Source: Fodinibius sediminis (GTDB lineage: Bacteria; Bacteroidota; Rhodothermia; Balneolales; Balneolaceae). Taken from it: a stretch of 64,000 nt of DNA. The first letter of the stretch is position 1, and each line of letters begins with the position of its first letter. The stretch is from the NCBI RefSeq assembly GCF_900182555.1, contig NZ_FXTH01000012.1:109879-173878 (forward strand), given 5' to 3'. Made by a program: the position numbers and the translations under genes. Shown one piece after another: positions 7,768-16,430 of the stretch. The notes beneath the pieces are model-generated. The model was given only the letters and a program-made list of their open reading frames with translations, searched no databases and had not been told where the DNA came from.

Positions 7768-8901
7768 ATGAAAACCATGATCACCGTATTCGCCGACCAG
7801 TATCTCTATAACATTGCCTCCTACCTGCCGGATTCGGTGGATCTGGTGCTCTACGACCCTGCGGAAGGCCTGCCCAAAGGGCTGGATCACGCCCAAGCCC
7901 TCCTCGTTCGCACGGTCAATCCCATCACCCCCCAAACACTGCCCGATATCCCCGCCGGCCTTTCGTTCATCGGGACGGGATCGTCGGGAACCGATCATGT
8001 CGACCAGGCCTACCTCAAGGCCAGCGGCATCACCTTTGCTGACGCCGCTGGATGCAATGCACGCTCCGTTGCGGAATACCTAGCAACCAGCCTGCTTATC
8101 TGGGAGGCCCGAGCACAATATAAGCTGCAGGATCTCTGTGCAGGCATAATCGGAGTTGGTCATGTGGGACGCCAGGTAGACCGGCTACTGCAAAAAATGG
8201 ATATCGCCACCTGCTGTTACGATCCGCCGCGTGCCCAGCGCGATCCCGGCTTCAGTTCAAGCACGCTCGAGGAGGTGCTGGCAGCCGACATCCTCACCTT
8301 TCATACGCCCCTGACTCGCAGCGGACCGCACCCGACCCACCACTGGCTGGATGCCGCGAAATTGTCGACCCACCAGTATGAGCTGGTCATTAACAGCGCG
8401 CGCGGGGGCATCCTGGATGAAGGGGCCCTGTGCAAAGCGCAAGATGAGGGGACTGTCCGCCATTTTATCCTCGATGTATGGGAAAACGAACCGGATATCA
8501 ATCTTGATGTGGCCGCCCGTGCCTTTTTAAAGACCCCCCATATTGCAGGATATTCGGTACAGGCCAAGCAGAATGCATCCAGGTTTATAGCCGATGCACT
8601 GATCCAGCACTTCCGGTTACCTCCACAGAATGAGTCTCAGGATACGGCGCCCCTTCAGATCAGCGAGCCGGCCGATCTTTTTAAGAGTCTTCCGGCCGTG
8701 ATGGATCACCTGCATCCCATTCGCGAGTACGAATCGGAATTGAAACAGATCCTGCAAAAACAAAATCCGCGCCGGAGCGTACTGTTCAACAGGCTGCGGG
8801 CTGAATTTCCACTGCGGCAGGAATTCAGTCATATCCAATTGCCCGCCACCTATTTTGAACGGTTTCCCGTTCTGAAAAAGATGGGCTTTCATTTACTCTG
8901 A
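7768..8901 (+). CDS. pdxB: Erythronate-4-phosphate dehydrogenase (pyridoxal phosphate synthesis)
   Basis: This 377-residue D-2-hydroxyacid dehydrogenase oxidises 4-phospho-D-erythronate in the DXP-dependent PLP pathway. Visible parts are the N-terminal substrate domain with GTGSSGTDHVD, the Rossmann motif GIIGVGHVGRQVDRLL (about 128-144), NSARGGILDEGAL with the substrate-binding Arg, and FILDVWENEPDI. An extra C-terminal segment of about 90 residues matches the PdxB-specific dimerisation domain (DUF3410), which separates it from SerA and LdhA. Its stop overlaps the convergent tatD gene by 9 bp. Confidence 0.9.
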   Translation: MKTMITVFADQYLYNIASYLPDSVDLVLYDPAEGLPKGLDHAQALLVRTVNPITPQTLPDIPAGLSFIGTGSSGTDHVDQAYLKASGITFADAAGCNARSVAEYLATSLLIWEARAQYKLQDLCAGIIGVGHVGRQVDRLLQKMDIATCCYDPPRAQRDPGFSSSTLEEVLAADILTFHTPLTRSGPHPTHHWLDAAKLSTHQYELVINSARGGILDEGALCKAQDEGTVRHFILDVWENEPDINLDVAARAFLKTPHIAGYSVQAKQNASRFIADALIQHFRLPPQNESQDTAPLQISEPADLFKSLPAVMDHLHPIREYESELKQILQKQNPRRSVLFNRLRAEFPLRQEFSHIQLPATYFERFPVLKKMGFHLL

Positions 8902-9657
8902 CACGCTGAACAGCTGAAGGGCTGTCTGCGTGGTACTTTCAACAATTGCTTCAAGCGGCTGATTCTTTACTTCAGCCAGACGGCGGGCCGTAAACCTCAC
9001 AAAGGCGGGTTCGTTGCGCTGCCCCCGTTTGGGCGCGGGCGCCAGGTACGGGGCGTCTGTCTCCAGCACCATCCTGTCCAGCGGAAGCTTCGCCACCGTT
9101 GTATCAACCCCTGCATTTTTAAAGGTGAAGATCCCCCCTATTCCCAAGTGAAGCCCCAGATCCAGGGCCCGGGTTCCCTCCTCCACAGAGCCGTTAAAAC
9201 AGTGCCAGATACCCGATAGGCTTCCATCCTGCTGCTCTTCAATAATATCCAGCAGGTCAGCGGTGCTGTTCCTGTTGTGCAGGATAACAGGCTTCCCCAC
9301 CTCCCTGGCTACCCGGCAGTGCACACGCAGGCTTTGCTGCTGTTCCTTTTTATGATCATCGCTCCAATAGTAATCCAGCCCTGTTTCACCGACTCCCACA
9401 ATATCCTCACGGCGGCACCAGTCGAGGAGCTTCTCCTCGGTAGTCCGGATCCCTTCGTTGACGGATGTGGGGTGGATACCAGCCATTTTGTAGAGTAAGA
9501 TCTCTGAGGAGGGCAGCTGTTCCATCCTGTCCAGTGAATCCAGGTCAATGGCGGGCATAAAAATGTGGGTGACGCCCGCATTGTGAGCGCGATGCAGCAC
9601 CTCCTGCAGGTCATCGTCAAACTGGTCGGAATAGAGATGGCAATGGGTGTCAATCAC
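8893..9657 (-). CDS. tatD: TatD family metal-dependent deoxyribonuclease
   Basis: The 254-residue protein opens with MIDTHCHLYSDQFDDD, the HxH metal motif of the TatD amidohydrolase-fold family. It continues with GVGETGLDYYW, a Glu/Asp ligand region, VILHNRNSTAD, the GIWHCFNGS loop and LETDAPYLAP near the end. Relatives are Mg-dependent 3'-5' DNases linked to DNA repair or turnover. It is 5 bp downstream of the amino-sugar kinase gene and probably shares its transcript. Confidence 0.92.
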   Translation of the reverse strand: MIDTHCHLYSDQFDDDLQEVLHRAHNAGVTHIFMPAIDLDSLDRMEQLPSSEILLYKMAGIHPTSVNEGIRTTEEKLLDWCRREDIVGVGETGLDYYWSDDHKKEQQQSLRVHCRVAREVGKPVILHNRNSTADLLDIIEEQQDGSLSGIWHCFNGSVEEGTRALDLGLHLGIGGIFTFKNAGVDTTVAKLPLDRMVLETDAPYLAPAPKRGQRNEPAFVRFTARRLAEVKNQPLEAIVESTTQTALQLFSVSE

Positions 9658-9662
9658 AGCAC

Positions 9663-10511
9663 TTAATGCACTTCAACCGAATGGTATTCAATGAGACGCT
9701 TCATCGGCTTGCTGATATACCGGCCGGGATTCATCCCGTTTTGGGTCAAAATCTCATTGATCATATCCTGGTGGGCATGGGCAACGGATCCTATAAAGCG
9801 GACATCATAGTCTTTGGCATTGGTATATTTCAACACAATCCGGGTGATAAAATTTTCAAATCCTTCATACAGTATCTCGCGAACCCACGGATGGTCCTCG
9901 TGCTCGCCGAGGAAAGCGGCATAGGAGGCGATAAACCTGCTCTTCTGGGCTCCATCGTACAATCCTTCGTTGATATAATCGAGATCCATGTTGTAATTCT
10001 TCTCGAGATCTTCACGGAGATCATCGGGCACTTCAAACCGGTAGTACTTATTGATCAGTTTCTTGCCAAAATATCCAGCACTGCCCTCATCTCCCAGAAT
10101 AAAAGCGAGCGAAGGAATATGTTCGATCACCTTTTCCCCGTCATACAGGCAGGAGTTGGAGCCGGTGCCCAGAATACAGGCAATCCCCGGTTCGTCGAAA
10201 AAACAGGCCCGGGCCGCCCCCAGTAAATCATGGTAAAGATGGATATTGACTTTGGGGAAAGCATTTCCAAGAGCGGTACGCACCAAGTCCTTTTTTTCCT
10301 CGCTGTCGCATCCGGCCCCGTAGAAATAGATATCACTGATCTCGACATCCCCTATCTTGGAAGACAGGTCGTGCTCAACCACACGCTGGATGCTTTCAAC
10401 CGTATGATAATAAGGGTTAAGTCCTTCTGTTTTGTAAATCTTACTTTCGTCCGCCGACTTTACACACCATTCTGTCTTGGTTGCACCGCTGTCGGCAATT
10501 AAAATACTCAT
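9663..10511 (-). CDS. BadF/BcrA-family amino-sugar kinase (GlcNAc/MurNAc type)
   Basis: The 282-residue protein begins MSILIADSGATKTEW, the phosphate-1 motif of the ASKHA fold as found in N-acetylglucosamine kinases. It has a second phosphate loop (ACILGTGSNSCLYDG) and an adenosine motif (FILGDEGSAGYFGKKL). Bacteroidota relatives of this length are annotated as GlcNAc kinase, and MurK is in the same superfamily. A role in recycling cell-wall amino sugars would fit the NamZ muramidase and lytic transglycosylase elsewhere in the window. The exact sugar is not determinable. A close match to the Bacteroidota promoter lies just upstream. Confidence 0.82.
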   Translation of the reverse strand: MSILIADSGATKTEWCVKSADESKIYKTEGLNPYYHTVESIQRVVEHDLSSKIGDVEISDIYFYGAGCDSEEKKDLVRTALGNAFPKVNIHLYHDLLGAARACFFDEPGIACILGTGSNSCLYDGEKVIEHIPSLAFILGDEGSAGYFGKKLINKYYRFEVPDDLREDLEKNYNMDLDYINEGLYDGAQKSRFIASYAAFLGEHEDHPWVREILYEGFENFITRIVLKYTNAKDYDVRFIGSVAHAHQDMINEILTQNGMNPGRYISKPMKRLIEYHSVEVH

Positions 10512-10538
10512 AGATATATTTCATTTATTTGTTGTTGC

Positions 10539-10571
10539 CAAATCTAAGCAATTTTTTTTATATCCTGCAAA
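10539..10571 (-). promoter_or_regulatory. Bacteroidota-type promoter of the amino-sugar kinase gene
   Basis: Read on the minus strand, TTTG (10571-10568) and TAGATTTG (10546-10539) are separated by 21 bp, matching the -33 TTTG and -7 TAnnTTTG consensus. The -7 element ends 27 bp before the start codon. Confidence 0.5.
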
Positions 10572-10620
10572 ACTCCATCCGGAAATAGAGACTGGCATAA
10601 ATTCTACCTATCATTTGCTA

Positions 10621-10626
10621 TATAAT
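10621..10626 (+). promoter_or_regulatory. Possible -10 box (TATAAT) for tryptophan dioxygenase
   Basis: TATAAT lies 24 bp before the ATG at 10651 in an AT-rich stretch, but no good -35 partner is seen at 16-18 bp. The transcript start is tentative. Confidence 0.25.
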
Positions 10627-10650
10627 AACCATTGAAAATAAATAAAGCTG

Positions 10651-11433
10651 ATGAAATTAACGTATAATAATTATCTCAAAATTGATGAGTTGCTGGCTCT
10701 TCAGCAGCTGCAGTCCGAGCCGGAGGAGCATGACGAGATGTTATTCATTGTCATCCATCAGACCTATGAGCTTTGGTTTAAGCAGGTTCTGCATGAATTT
10801 GGCCGGTTCCGGAGTATCCTGAAAGAAGGACAAACCTGGGGTGCCTCCAAAACGATGAAGCGTATTCTGACCATCCTCAAAACCATGGTTGCCCAAATTG
10901 ACATCCTTGAAACAATGACCCCTCTGGAGTTCGAAAGTTTCCGGGGATTTCTGGATGAGGCCAGCGGTTTCCAATCGGTACAATTCCGTGAAATTGAAAT
11001 TCTGTGCGGACAACGATCCGATAAGATGATCAAAGCACACGAGAATAACCCGGATTATGTGCGCCGATTAAAAGGGCGGATGAATGAACCTACGCTGTGG
11101 GAGTGTTTCTGTGAATACCTTCAGGCAGACGGTTACGACATCCGTATGCCCGAGCGTAGAAATGATCATGGACTGGTGTACGATCCCTCTCCGCACAACC
11201 AGCAGATTTTACTGGATATCATGAAGAATGACCCCGAGAAAGCCCTTCTTTGTGAACTGCTTGTGGATTTTGATGAAGGAATGCAGGAATGGCGCTATCG
11301 CCATGTAAAAATGGTGGAGCGCACCATCGGAGACAAGAGGGGAACCGGAGGTTCAAGCGGCGTGTCGTACCTGCGGAGAACCCTGCACCGGCGTATCTTC
11401 CCCGACCTGTGGGAAATCAGGTCCGAAATCTGA
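10651..11433 (+). CDS. kynA: Tryptophan 2,3-dioxygenase
   Basis: This 260-residue heme enzyme opens tryptophan to N-formylkynurenine. The N-terminus has LTYNNYLKIDELLALQ and FIVIHQTYELWFKQVLHEF with the substrate-facing His. The middle contains ESFRGFLDEASGFQSVQFREIE, and the C-terminus has WRYRHVKMVERTIGDKRGTGGSSGVSYLRRTL with the proximal heme His and the conserved GTGGSSG loop. Length and order match bacterial TDO. It lies 45 bp before the kynureninase gene on the same strand, forming a two-gene kynurenine cassette. Confidence 0.96.
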   Translation: MKLTYNNYLKIDELLALQQLQSEPEEHDEMLFIVIHQTYELWFKQVLHEFGRFRSILKEGQTWGASKTMKRILTILKTMVAQIDILETMTPLEFESFRGFLDEASGFQSVQFREIEILCGQRSDKMIKAHENNPDYVRRLKGRMNEPTLWECFCEYLQADGYDIRMPERRNDHGLVYDPSPHNQQILLDIMKNDPEKALLCELLVDFDEGMQEWRYRHVKMVERTIGDKRGTGGSSGVSYLRRTLHRRIFPDLWEIRSEI

Positions 11434-11478
11434 CGATTTCACCAGCCCCCTATATCAACAGCAACCAACATCAGCCCC

Positions 11479-12666
11479 ATGAACACTATTGATCCGCTGG
11501 CAAACCGGCTCCAACCCCATTACACACATTTCAAGGTAGCCAACCGGCTCCTTTTTACCGGTCATTCCCACCAGGCCTGGCCGGATGTCGCTCTCAAAGG
11601 CCTGCAGGAAGCCTACTATTCGGCTGCTGACCGTGTGGATGACAAATGGGAAAAAGCTTTTGAAAAGACGGAGGTGCTGCGCAGCTACCTGCGGCGGTAC
11701 TATGATGATCCCAACGGCCGATACTGCCTTGGACAAAACACGCATCAACTGCTTGTATCCTGGCTCTCCAGCTTCGACCTGAAGAACAAGCCCAGGATTA
11801 TCACTACCGACAGTGAGTTTCATTCCATGGGACGCCAGCTTCGCCGCCTGCAGGAAGAGGGGCTTGATGTTCGCTATGCGCAGGGACATTCCGGGCAGCT
11901 GGGCAGCCAGATCAAAAAGTTGATGGATGGAAAAACCGCGGCCATCATGCTTTCCCGTGTCTTCTTCGAAAGCGGACTGGTCAACCGGCAGCTTTCAACC
12001 ATTGCCGCCATGGCCCGCAGGCGCGGGGTTCCGCTGCTGATTGATGATTATCACGGCACCAATGTTGTCCCGCTTTCCCTGCGGGAAGAGCAGCTCGAAG
12101 ATTGCTATATGCTGACCGGAGGCTATAAATACCTGCAGTGGGGAGAAGGCAATTGTTTCCTCCGCTTTCCGGAGGAATGTTCACTGCGTCCCGCCATAAC
12201 GGGCTGGTTTGCCTCTTTCAGCACACTTCAGACGGCCTCCACAGACGACCCCGTCCGTTATGACCGCGGGGAGCGACGATTCGCAACCGGAACCTATGAT
12301 CCCGCTTCCCAGTTCCGGGCAGCCAACGTGGTGGCATTTTTTGAAGAACAGAATCTGACGCCCGACATCCTACGACAACAGTATACCAACCAGGTCGGGA
12401 TGCTCAGGAAAGAGTTTACCGAACAGAACCTGGACCCGGATCTCATTGCCCTGCGTCATCATCGCCCCCTCGAAGAAACCGGGGGTTTTTTGGCCTTGCG
12501 CTCCCCCTTTGCACGGGCCATCTGTGCAAAACTCCGGGAAAAATCGGTCCATACAGATGCACGCGGCGACATTCTCAGGCTGGGACCGGCCCCTTACACT
12601 ACGAGCCGGCAGATCAAAAAAGCCATTGAGCTGTTGGCTGAGACGGTACGGCAGCTGACGCCATGA
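11479..12666 (+). CDS. kynU: Kynureninase-like PLP enzyme
   Basis: The 395-residue fold-type I PLP protein most resembles kynureninase, which splits kynurenine into anthranilate and alanine. It has RLLFTGHSHQAWPDVA near the N-terminus, LLIDDYHGTN with the Asp that contacts the PLP nitrogen (about 189), and the Schiff-base Lys in TGGYKYLQWGEG (Lys217). These are followed by TGWFASF and RFATGTYDPASQFRAA, comparable to the kynureninase WFG and TGTPP regions but not identical. The upstream TDO gene supports the assignment. Sequence alone would also allow a cysteine-desulfurase-like class V enzyme. Confidence 0.8.
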   Translation: MNTIDPLANRLQPHYTHFKVANRLLFTGHSHQAWPDVALKGLQEAYYSAADRVDDKWEKAFEKTEVLRSYLRRYYDDPNGRYCLGQNTHQLLVSWLSSFDLKNKPRIITTDSEFHSMGRQLRRLQEEGLDVRYAQGHSGQLGSQIKKLMDGKTAAIMLSRVFFESGLVNRQLSTIAAMARRRGVPLLIDDYHGTNVVPLSLREEQLEDCYMLTGGYKYLQWGEGNCFLRFPEECSLRPAITGWFASFSTLQTASTDDPVRYDRGERRFATGTYDPASQFRAANVVAFFEEQNLTPDILRQQYTNQVGMLRKEFTEQNLDPDLIALRHHRPLEETGGFLALRSPFARAICAKLREKSVHTDARGDILRLGPAPYTTSRQIKKAIELLAETVRQLTP

Positions 12667-12931
12667 AAATTATTTTGTAAGGATCAGGCTGTAGTTCTCT
12701 CTTACTAGTAGCGGCTGTCCGCTCAGTCCCGGAACCATTTATGGAAAAGCCGGGCGGGATGGCCGGCATACTTGCTGCTATTGTCAAAACCCGGGACAGC
12801 AACAATGTCGGCCTCAGTCTTATGAGCTGTTTTTTAATCATGTAGTATTTACACCGGAGTGACACTATGTTGTCACTTTTATTTAATATATTATTCGGTG
12901 AAAAATAAAACCCAATCACAGAACCTATTTT
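12667..12931 (+). promoter_or_regulatory. 265-bp gap before recA
   Basis: There is no gene here. After kynU there is a GC-rich imperfect inverted repeat, TTGCTG at about 12771-12776 pairing with CAGCAA at about 12796-12801, without a U-tract. The distal part carries the recA palindrome and AT-rich DNA. No promoter with both elements intact could be chosen. Confidence 0.4.
12859..12876. promoter_or_regulatory. Palindrome GTGACA-N6-TGTCAC upstream of recA (candidate SOS operator)
   Basis: Perfect 6-bp arms separated by CTATGT lie 55 bp before the recA start. It does not match the LexA boxes of Proteobacteria (CTGT-N8-ACAG) or Firmicutes (GAAC-N4-GTTC). Its position fits a damage-response operator, but the binding protein is unknown. 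Confidence 0.45.
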
Positions 12932-13987
12932 ATGTCTGATAATAAAGATCGCGACAAGGCACTGGAAATGGCCATTGGCCAAATTGAAAAACAACACGGC
13001 AAGGGAACAATCATGCGGCTCGGGGATGAAGCGGCCCAGAATGTTCCCAGTATCTCTACCGGCTCACTCATGGTCGACCAGGCCCTGGGTGTGGGCGGCG
13101 TCCCACGCGGACGAATCACCGAGATCTACGGTCCGGAAGGAAGCGGTAAGACGACGCTGGCCATGCATGTGGTCGCAGAGGCTCAGAAAGCGGGCGGATA
13201 TGCGGCCTTCGTGGATGCCGAACATGCTTTTGATCCCCGCTATGCCAAGAACCTGGGCATCAATACGGACGAGCTTTTGGTTTCGCAACCCGACAGCGGC
13301 GAACAGGCCCTTGAAATCACCGAAACCCTTATTCGCTCTGCAGCCCTCGATGTCATCGTAGTCGACTCCGTGGCGGCCCTCGTACCCCGCGCCGAGCTGG
13401 AAGGTGAGATGGGAGATTCCCATGTGGGGCTGCAGGCCCGGCTGATGTCGCAGGCCATGCGCAAGATTACTGGGATTATCAACAAGACGAGAACCTCGGT
13501 TATCTTCATCAACCAGATCCGGGAAAAAATCGGGGTCATGTTTGGAAATCCCGAGACAACCTCCGGTGGACGCGCCCTTAAATTCTACTCCTCCGTCCGT
13601 ATGGACATCCGCCGTATCGGATCCCTCAAAAAGGGGGATGAGGTCGTGGGAAATCGTACCAAGGTAAAAGTGGTCAAAAACAAGGTAGCTCCTCCCTTCA
13701 AGGTGGTGGAATTTAATATCATGTACGGCACCGGCATTTCCCGCATGGCCGAAATCCTGGACCTCGCTGTGGAATTTGATATCATTGAAAAGCGTGGCAG
13801 CTGGTATCGCTACGATGGAGAACCCATCGGACAGGGCACCGACAATGCCATCGAGTTTCTGGAATCGGATCCTGAACTGACCGATCGCATCGAGGAGATG
13901 GTGCGTAATGAGATGAACCCCGAGCTCAAGGAACAGGACGAAGATGGGGAAGGTACGGAGAAAAAAGAAGACAAGGATGACTCCTGA
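12932..13987 (+). CDS. recA: RecA recombinase
   Basis: The 351-residue protein promotes strand exchange and SOS induction. It has Walker [10 protein letters not shown] (67-75), [16 protein letters not shown] (Walker B), loop L1 with [21 protein letters not shown], the L2 region [21 protein letters not shown], and [14 protein letters not shown]. The C-terminus is strongly acidic, as usual. The stop codon overlaps the recX start in TGATG, giving translational coupling. A palindrome upstream suggests damage control of expression. Confidence 0.98.
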   Translation: MSDNKDRDKALEMAIGQIEKQHGKGTIMRLGDEAAQNVPSISTGSLMVDQALGVGGVPRGRITEIYGPEGSGKTTLAMHVVAEAQKAGGYAAFVDAEHAFDPRYAKNLGINTDELLVSQPDSGEQALEITETLIRSAALDVIVVDSVAALVPRAELEGEMGDSHVGLQARLMSQAMRKITGIINKTRTSVIFINQIREKIGVMFGNPETTSGGRALKFYSSVRMDIRRIGSLKKGDEVVGNRTKVKVVKNKVAPPFKVVEFNIMYGTGISRMAEILDLAVEFDIIEKRGSWYRYDGEPIGQGTDNAIEFLESDPELTDRIEEMVRNEMNPELKEQDEDGEGTEKKEDKDDS

Positions 13988-14655
13988 TGAGTGATGACGC
14001 AGAGCATAACCTGCCGGGACTCATTTCTTCCATTGCGGTTCAAAAACGAAACAAAGAGCGGTATTCCATCTTTGTGAACGAGGAGTTTCTGATGGGCGTC
14101 AGCGAACAGACGCTCATCAGCCTCAATTTACGCAAGGGCATTGAAGTCACACCCACGCTTTACAGAAAAATGCAAGGTGAAGAGGGACGCTTTGAAGTGA
14201 AGGCGTACATTATCAAACTACTCGGCCGCCGCGATCACGCACGCAGGGAGCTGCAGACCAAGGCCCTTAAAAAAGAATATCCCCGGGAGGTCATCCACGA
14301 GGTCCTGGATGAGCTGGAAGCCCAGGGCTATATCGACGATACCGCCTTCGCAAAAAAATATGCGGTTGACAAGTTCCGTCTCAACAGCTGGGGACCAGCC
14401 AAGATAAAGGCCCACCTCTACAAAAAGGGAATACAGCGGTCCGTTGCCCGCAAAAGCGTCAATGCCGTATTTAATGATGAAGATTTAGAGGAAACTTTCA
14501 TACATTTAATCTCAAAACGGAAAAGCCATTTTTTACGCGAAGAGCATCTGCTCAAACGGAAGAAAAAAGTTGTAGATTACCTGGCACGCAAAGGATTTCG
14601 TTCCTCCAGTATCTATCGCAGTATTGACAAGCTCATGAAGATTATCGAAAAATGA
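13987..14655 (+). CDS. recX: RecX regulatory protein
   Basis: This 222-residue basic protein inhibits and tunes RecA filaments. It is assigned from its position directly behind recA and from the three-helix repeats: KAYIIKLLGRRDHARRELQTKALKKEYP, then EVLDELEAQGYIDDTAFAKKYAVDKFRLNSWGPAKIKAHLYKKGI. It has an N-terminal extension of about 60 residues seen in Bacteroidota RecX. It overlaps recA by 1 bp and the next gene by 4 bp. Confidence 0.93.
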   Translation: MSDDAEHNLPGLISSIAVQKRNKERYSIFVNEEFLMGVSEQTLISLNLRKGIEVTPTLYRKMQGEEGRFEVKAYIIKLLGRRDHARRELQTKALKKEYPREVIHEVLDELEAQGYIDDTAFAKKYAVDKFRLNSWGPAKIKAHLYKKGIQRSVARKSVNAVFNDEDLEETFIHLISKRKSHFLREEHLLKRKKKVVDYLARKGFRSSSIYRSIDKLMKIIEK

Positions 14656-15728
14656 ACAGCTTCACCCTCGAACGGTTTATAAAGCTGGCGTTGGGCCTGG
14701 CCGGGCTGGCCCTGTTTTTCTACCTGCTGTATTATTTCGGCACGCTGGTCGGATATGCCATCATCGCCATCCTCATCACCTATCTTCTGGATCCCGTGGT
14801 AAACCGCATACAGACCACGGGCATCAATCGCATATGGGCTATCGTACTGACTCTCAGCACGCTCATCCTGTTTCTGGTGTGGATATCAACCAATATCTTT
14901 CCGGTCATTGCGAACCAGATGGTAGAGCTGGCCGGCCAGCTGAATGTACAGACGATTCAGGATATCACCCAGCAGGTAGAAGATCGACTAACCAGAAACT
15001 TCACCTTTCTGCCCGAGCATTTTCTGAGTACCAACATTACCCGCATGCTGCAGGATCTGTTTGATGTCGGGCAGCTGCCTACAGCCCTGAGTAACCTTAT
15101 CGGCCTGTTTACCAACATCTTCTGGGCGGCTCTTGTCATTCCCTTCGCCACCTTTTTTTTCCTGAAAGACGGGACTAAAATTCGGCGCGACATCCTGCAG
15201 CTTGTTCCCAACAAATACTTTGAGACAACGCTCAGTCTCATCGACAAAATCGAGACCCGGCTGGGTCATTACTTCCGAAGTGTGATGCTGCAGAGTTTCA
15301 TTGTGGCCCTTACGTCCTGGCTTCTGCTGTCAATTGTGGGTCTAAACAACGCACTGTCGGTGGGCATTGCCGTAGGCCTTGCCAATACGATCCCCTATTT
15401 TGGCCCGGCCATCGGCTATCTTCTTTCCATCACGGTATCGATCATTGAGATAGGCAATTTTTCGCTCGTCCTGCCCTGTATCATTGCTATCTTCCTGGTA
15501 CAGCTGCTCGACAACCTGGTACTGCAGCCGGTCATATTCTCGCGCTCGGCGGAAATTCATCCGGTTGCGATTCTCTTCATCATCATGATAGGTGCTGAAA
15601 TCGCCGGCATTCTGGGAATGCTTTTGGCTGTCCCCATAGCGACGACCACTAAAATAACCATCAATCAGATCCGCTGGAGCATCAACAATTACTATGTATT
15701 CCGTTCCGGGCAAAAGCCCGAGGCCTGA
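14652..15728 (+). CDS. AI-2E family (TqsA/PerM-like) membrane permease
   Basis: The 358-residue protein has two N-terminal helices (about 8-45), a third near 65-90, an amphipathic periplasmic or cytosolic section and four C-terminal helices. AVGLANTIPYFGPAIGYLLSI is the characteristic conserved loop, followed by QLLDNLVLQPVIFSRSAEIHPV. The family includes AI-2 exporters and Na/H antiporters, so the substrate is open. It overlaps recX by ATGA, so it rides in the recA transcript; that linkage is positional only. Confidence 0.88.
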   Translation: MNSFTLERFIKLALGLAGLALFFYLLYYFGTLVGYAIIAILITYLLDPVVNRIQTTGINRIWAIVLTLSTLILFLVWISTNIFPVIANQMVELAGQLNVQTIQDITQQVEDRLTRNFTFLPEHFLSTNITRMLQDLFDVGQLPTALSNLIGLFTNIFWAALVIPFATFFFLKDGTKIRRDILQLVPNKYFETTLSLIDKIETRLGHYFRSVMLQSFIVALTSWLLLSIVGLNNALSVGIAVGLANTIPYFGPAIGYLLSITVSIIEIGNFSLVLPCIIAIFLVQLLDNLVLQPVIFSRSAEIHPVAILFIIMIGAEIAGILGMLLAVPIATTTKITINQIRWSINNYYVFRSGQKPEA

Positions 15729-15779
15729 TGAGGAGATGGATTTTTCGCATATAGCCCTTAATATCTGATCTTTTTTACT

Positions 15780-15787
15780 TATCTTTG
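15780..15787 (+). promoter_or_regulatory. Promoter core TATCTTTG for purN-purH
   Basis: It is an exact TAnnTTTG match 37 bp before the purN start, in a short intergenic gap. No TTTG was found at the right distance for a -33 element, so only the -7 part is supported. Confidence 0.4.
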
Positions 15788-15824
15788 CGATCAAACTGAC
15801 AGGAACTTATACCGTCATCATCCA

Positions 15825-16421
15825 TTGATTAATATTGTTGTATTTGCCTCCGGGTCCGGAACCAACTTTCAGTCGATTATTGATGCTGCGAGGGAGGGGC
15901 AAATTAATGGACGCATCCAGGGTCTGATAACCAATAAAAACAACATTAAGGCTATTGAGCGGGCCCGGAAGCACGGGATCTCTCACATTACGCTCAACCC
16001 GGCTGATTTTGCCACACGAACAGCTTATGTAAACACCCTTTTAGATCAGCTGGCGCAATGGCAAACCGATCTCATTGTGCTGGCCGGATACATGATCAAA
16101 ATACCGCCTGAACTTATTGAGGAGTTTGAAAACCGCATTATCAACATCCATCCTTCGCTGCTTCCCAAATACGGAGGCAAAGGATTCTACGGGCTCAAGG
16201 TGCACCGTGCCGTCATCGCCAACGGGGAAAAAGAATCAGGCTGTTCCGTTCATCTGGTGACTGAAGAATATGATGACGGCCCCATCCTAGCACAGCGCAG
16301 GGTGCCGGTTTATGCATCCGATGACCCGCCAACCCTTGCCGAACGAATCTTAAAAGAGGAGCACCAGCTGCTTCCCGAAGTTATTGCTAAACTTGCTAAC
16401 GAACTCAACTCCAAAAACTAA
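15825..16421 (+). CDS. purN: Phosphoribosylglycinamide formyltransferase
   Basis: The 198-residue enzyme transfers the formyl group to GAR in purine synthesis. It has FASGSGTNFQSIID at the start, the catalytic IINIHPSLLPKYGG with the Asn/His pair, and HLVTEEYDDGPILAQR with the catalytic Asp. The start is a TTG at 15825, because no ATG or GTG precedes the conserved first strand in frame. It is followed 9 bp later by purH. Confidence 0.96.
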   Translation: MINIVVFASGSGTNFQSIIDAAREGQINGRIQGLITNKNNIKAIERARKHGISHITLNPADFATRTAYVNTLLDQLAQWQTDLIVLAGYMIKIPPELIEEFENRIINIHPSLLPKYGGKGFYGLKVHRAVIANGEKESGCSVHLVTEEYDDGPILAQRRVPVYASDDPPTLAERILKEEHQLLPEVIAKLANELNSKN

Positions 16422-16430
16422 ACCATCACA

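Noticed and set aside
12872..12890. Sigma-70 promoter for recA using TTGTCA as -35
   Set aside because: The nearest TATTAT or TATATT boxes are only 11-13 bp away, too close for a functional spacing.
12614..12997. 127-codon minus-strand frame across the recA promoter region
   Set aside because: It runs into recA antisense and covers the palindrome region; composition does not look like a real protein.
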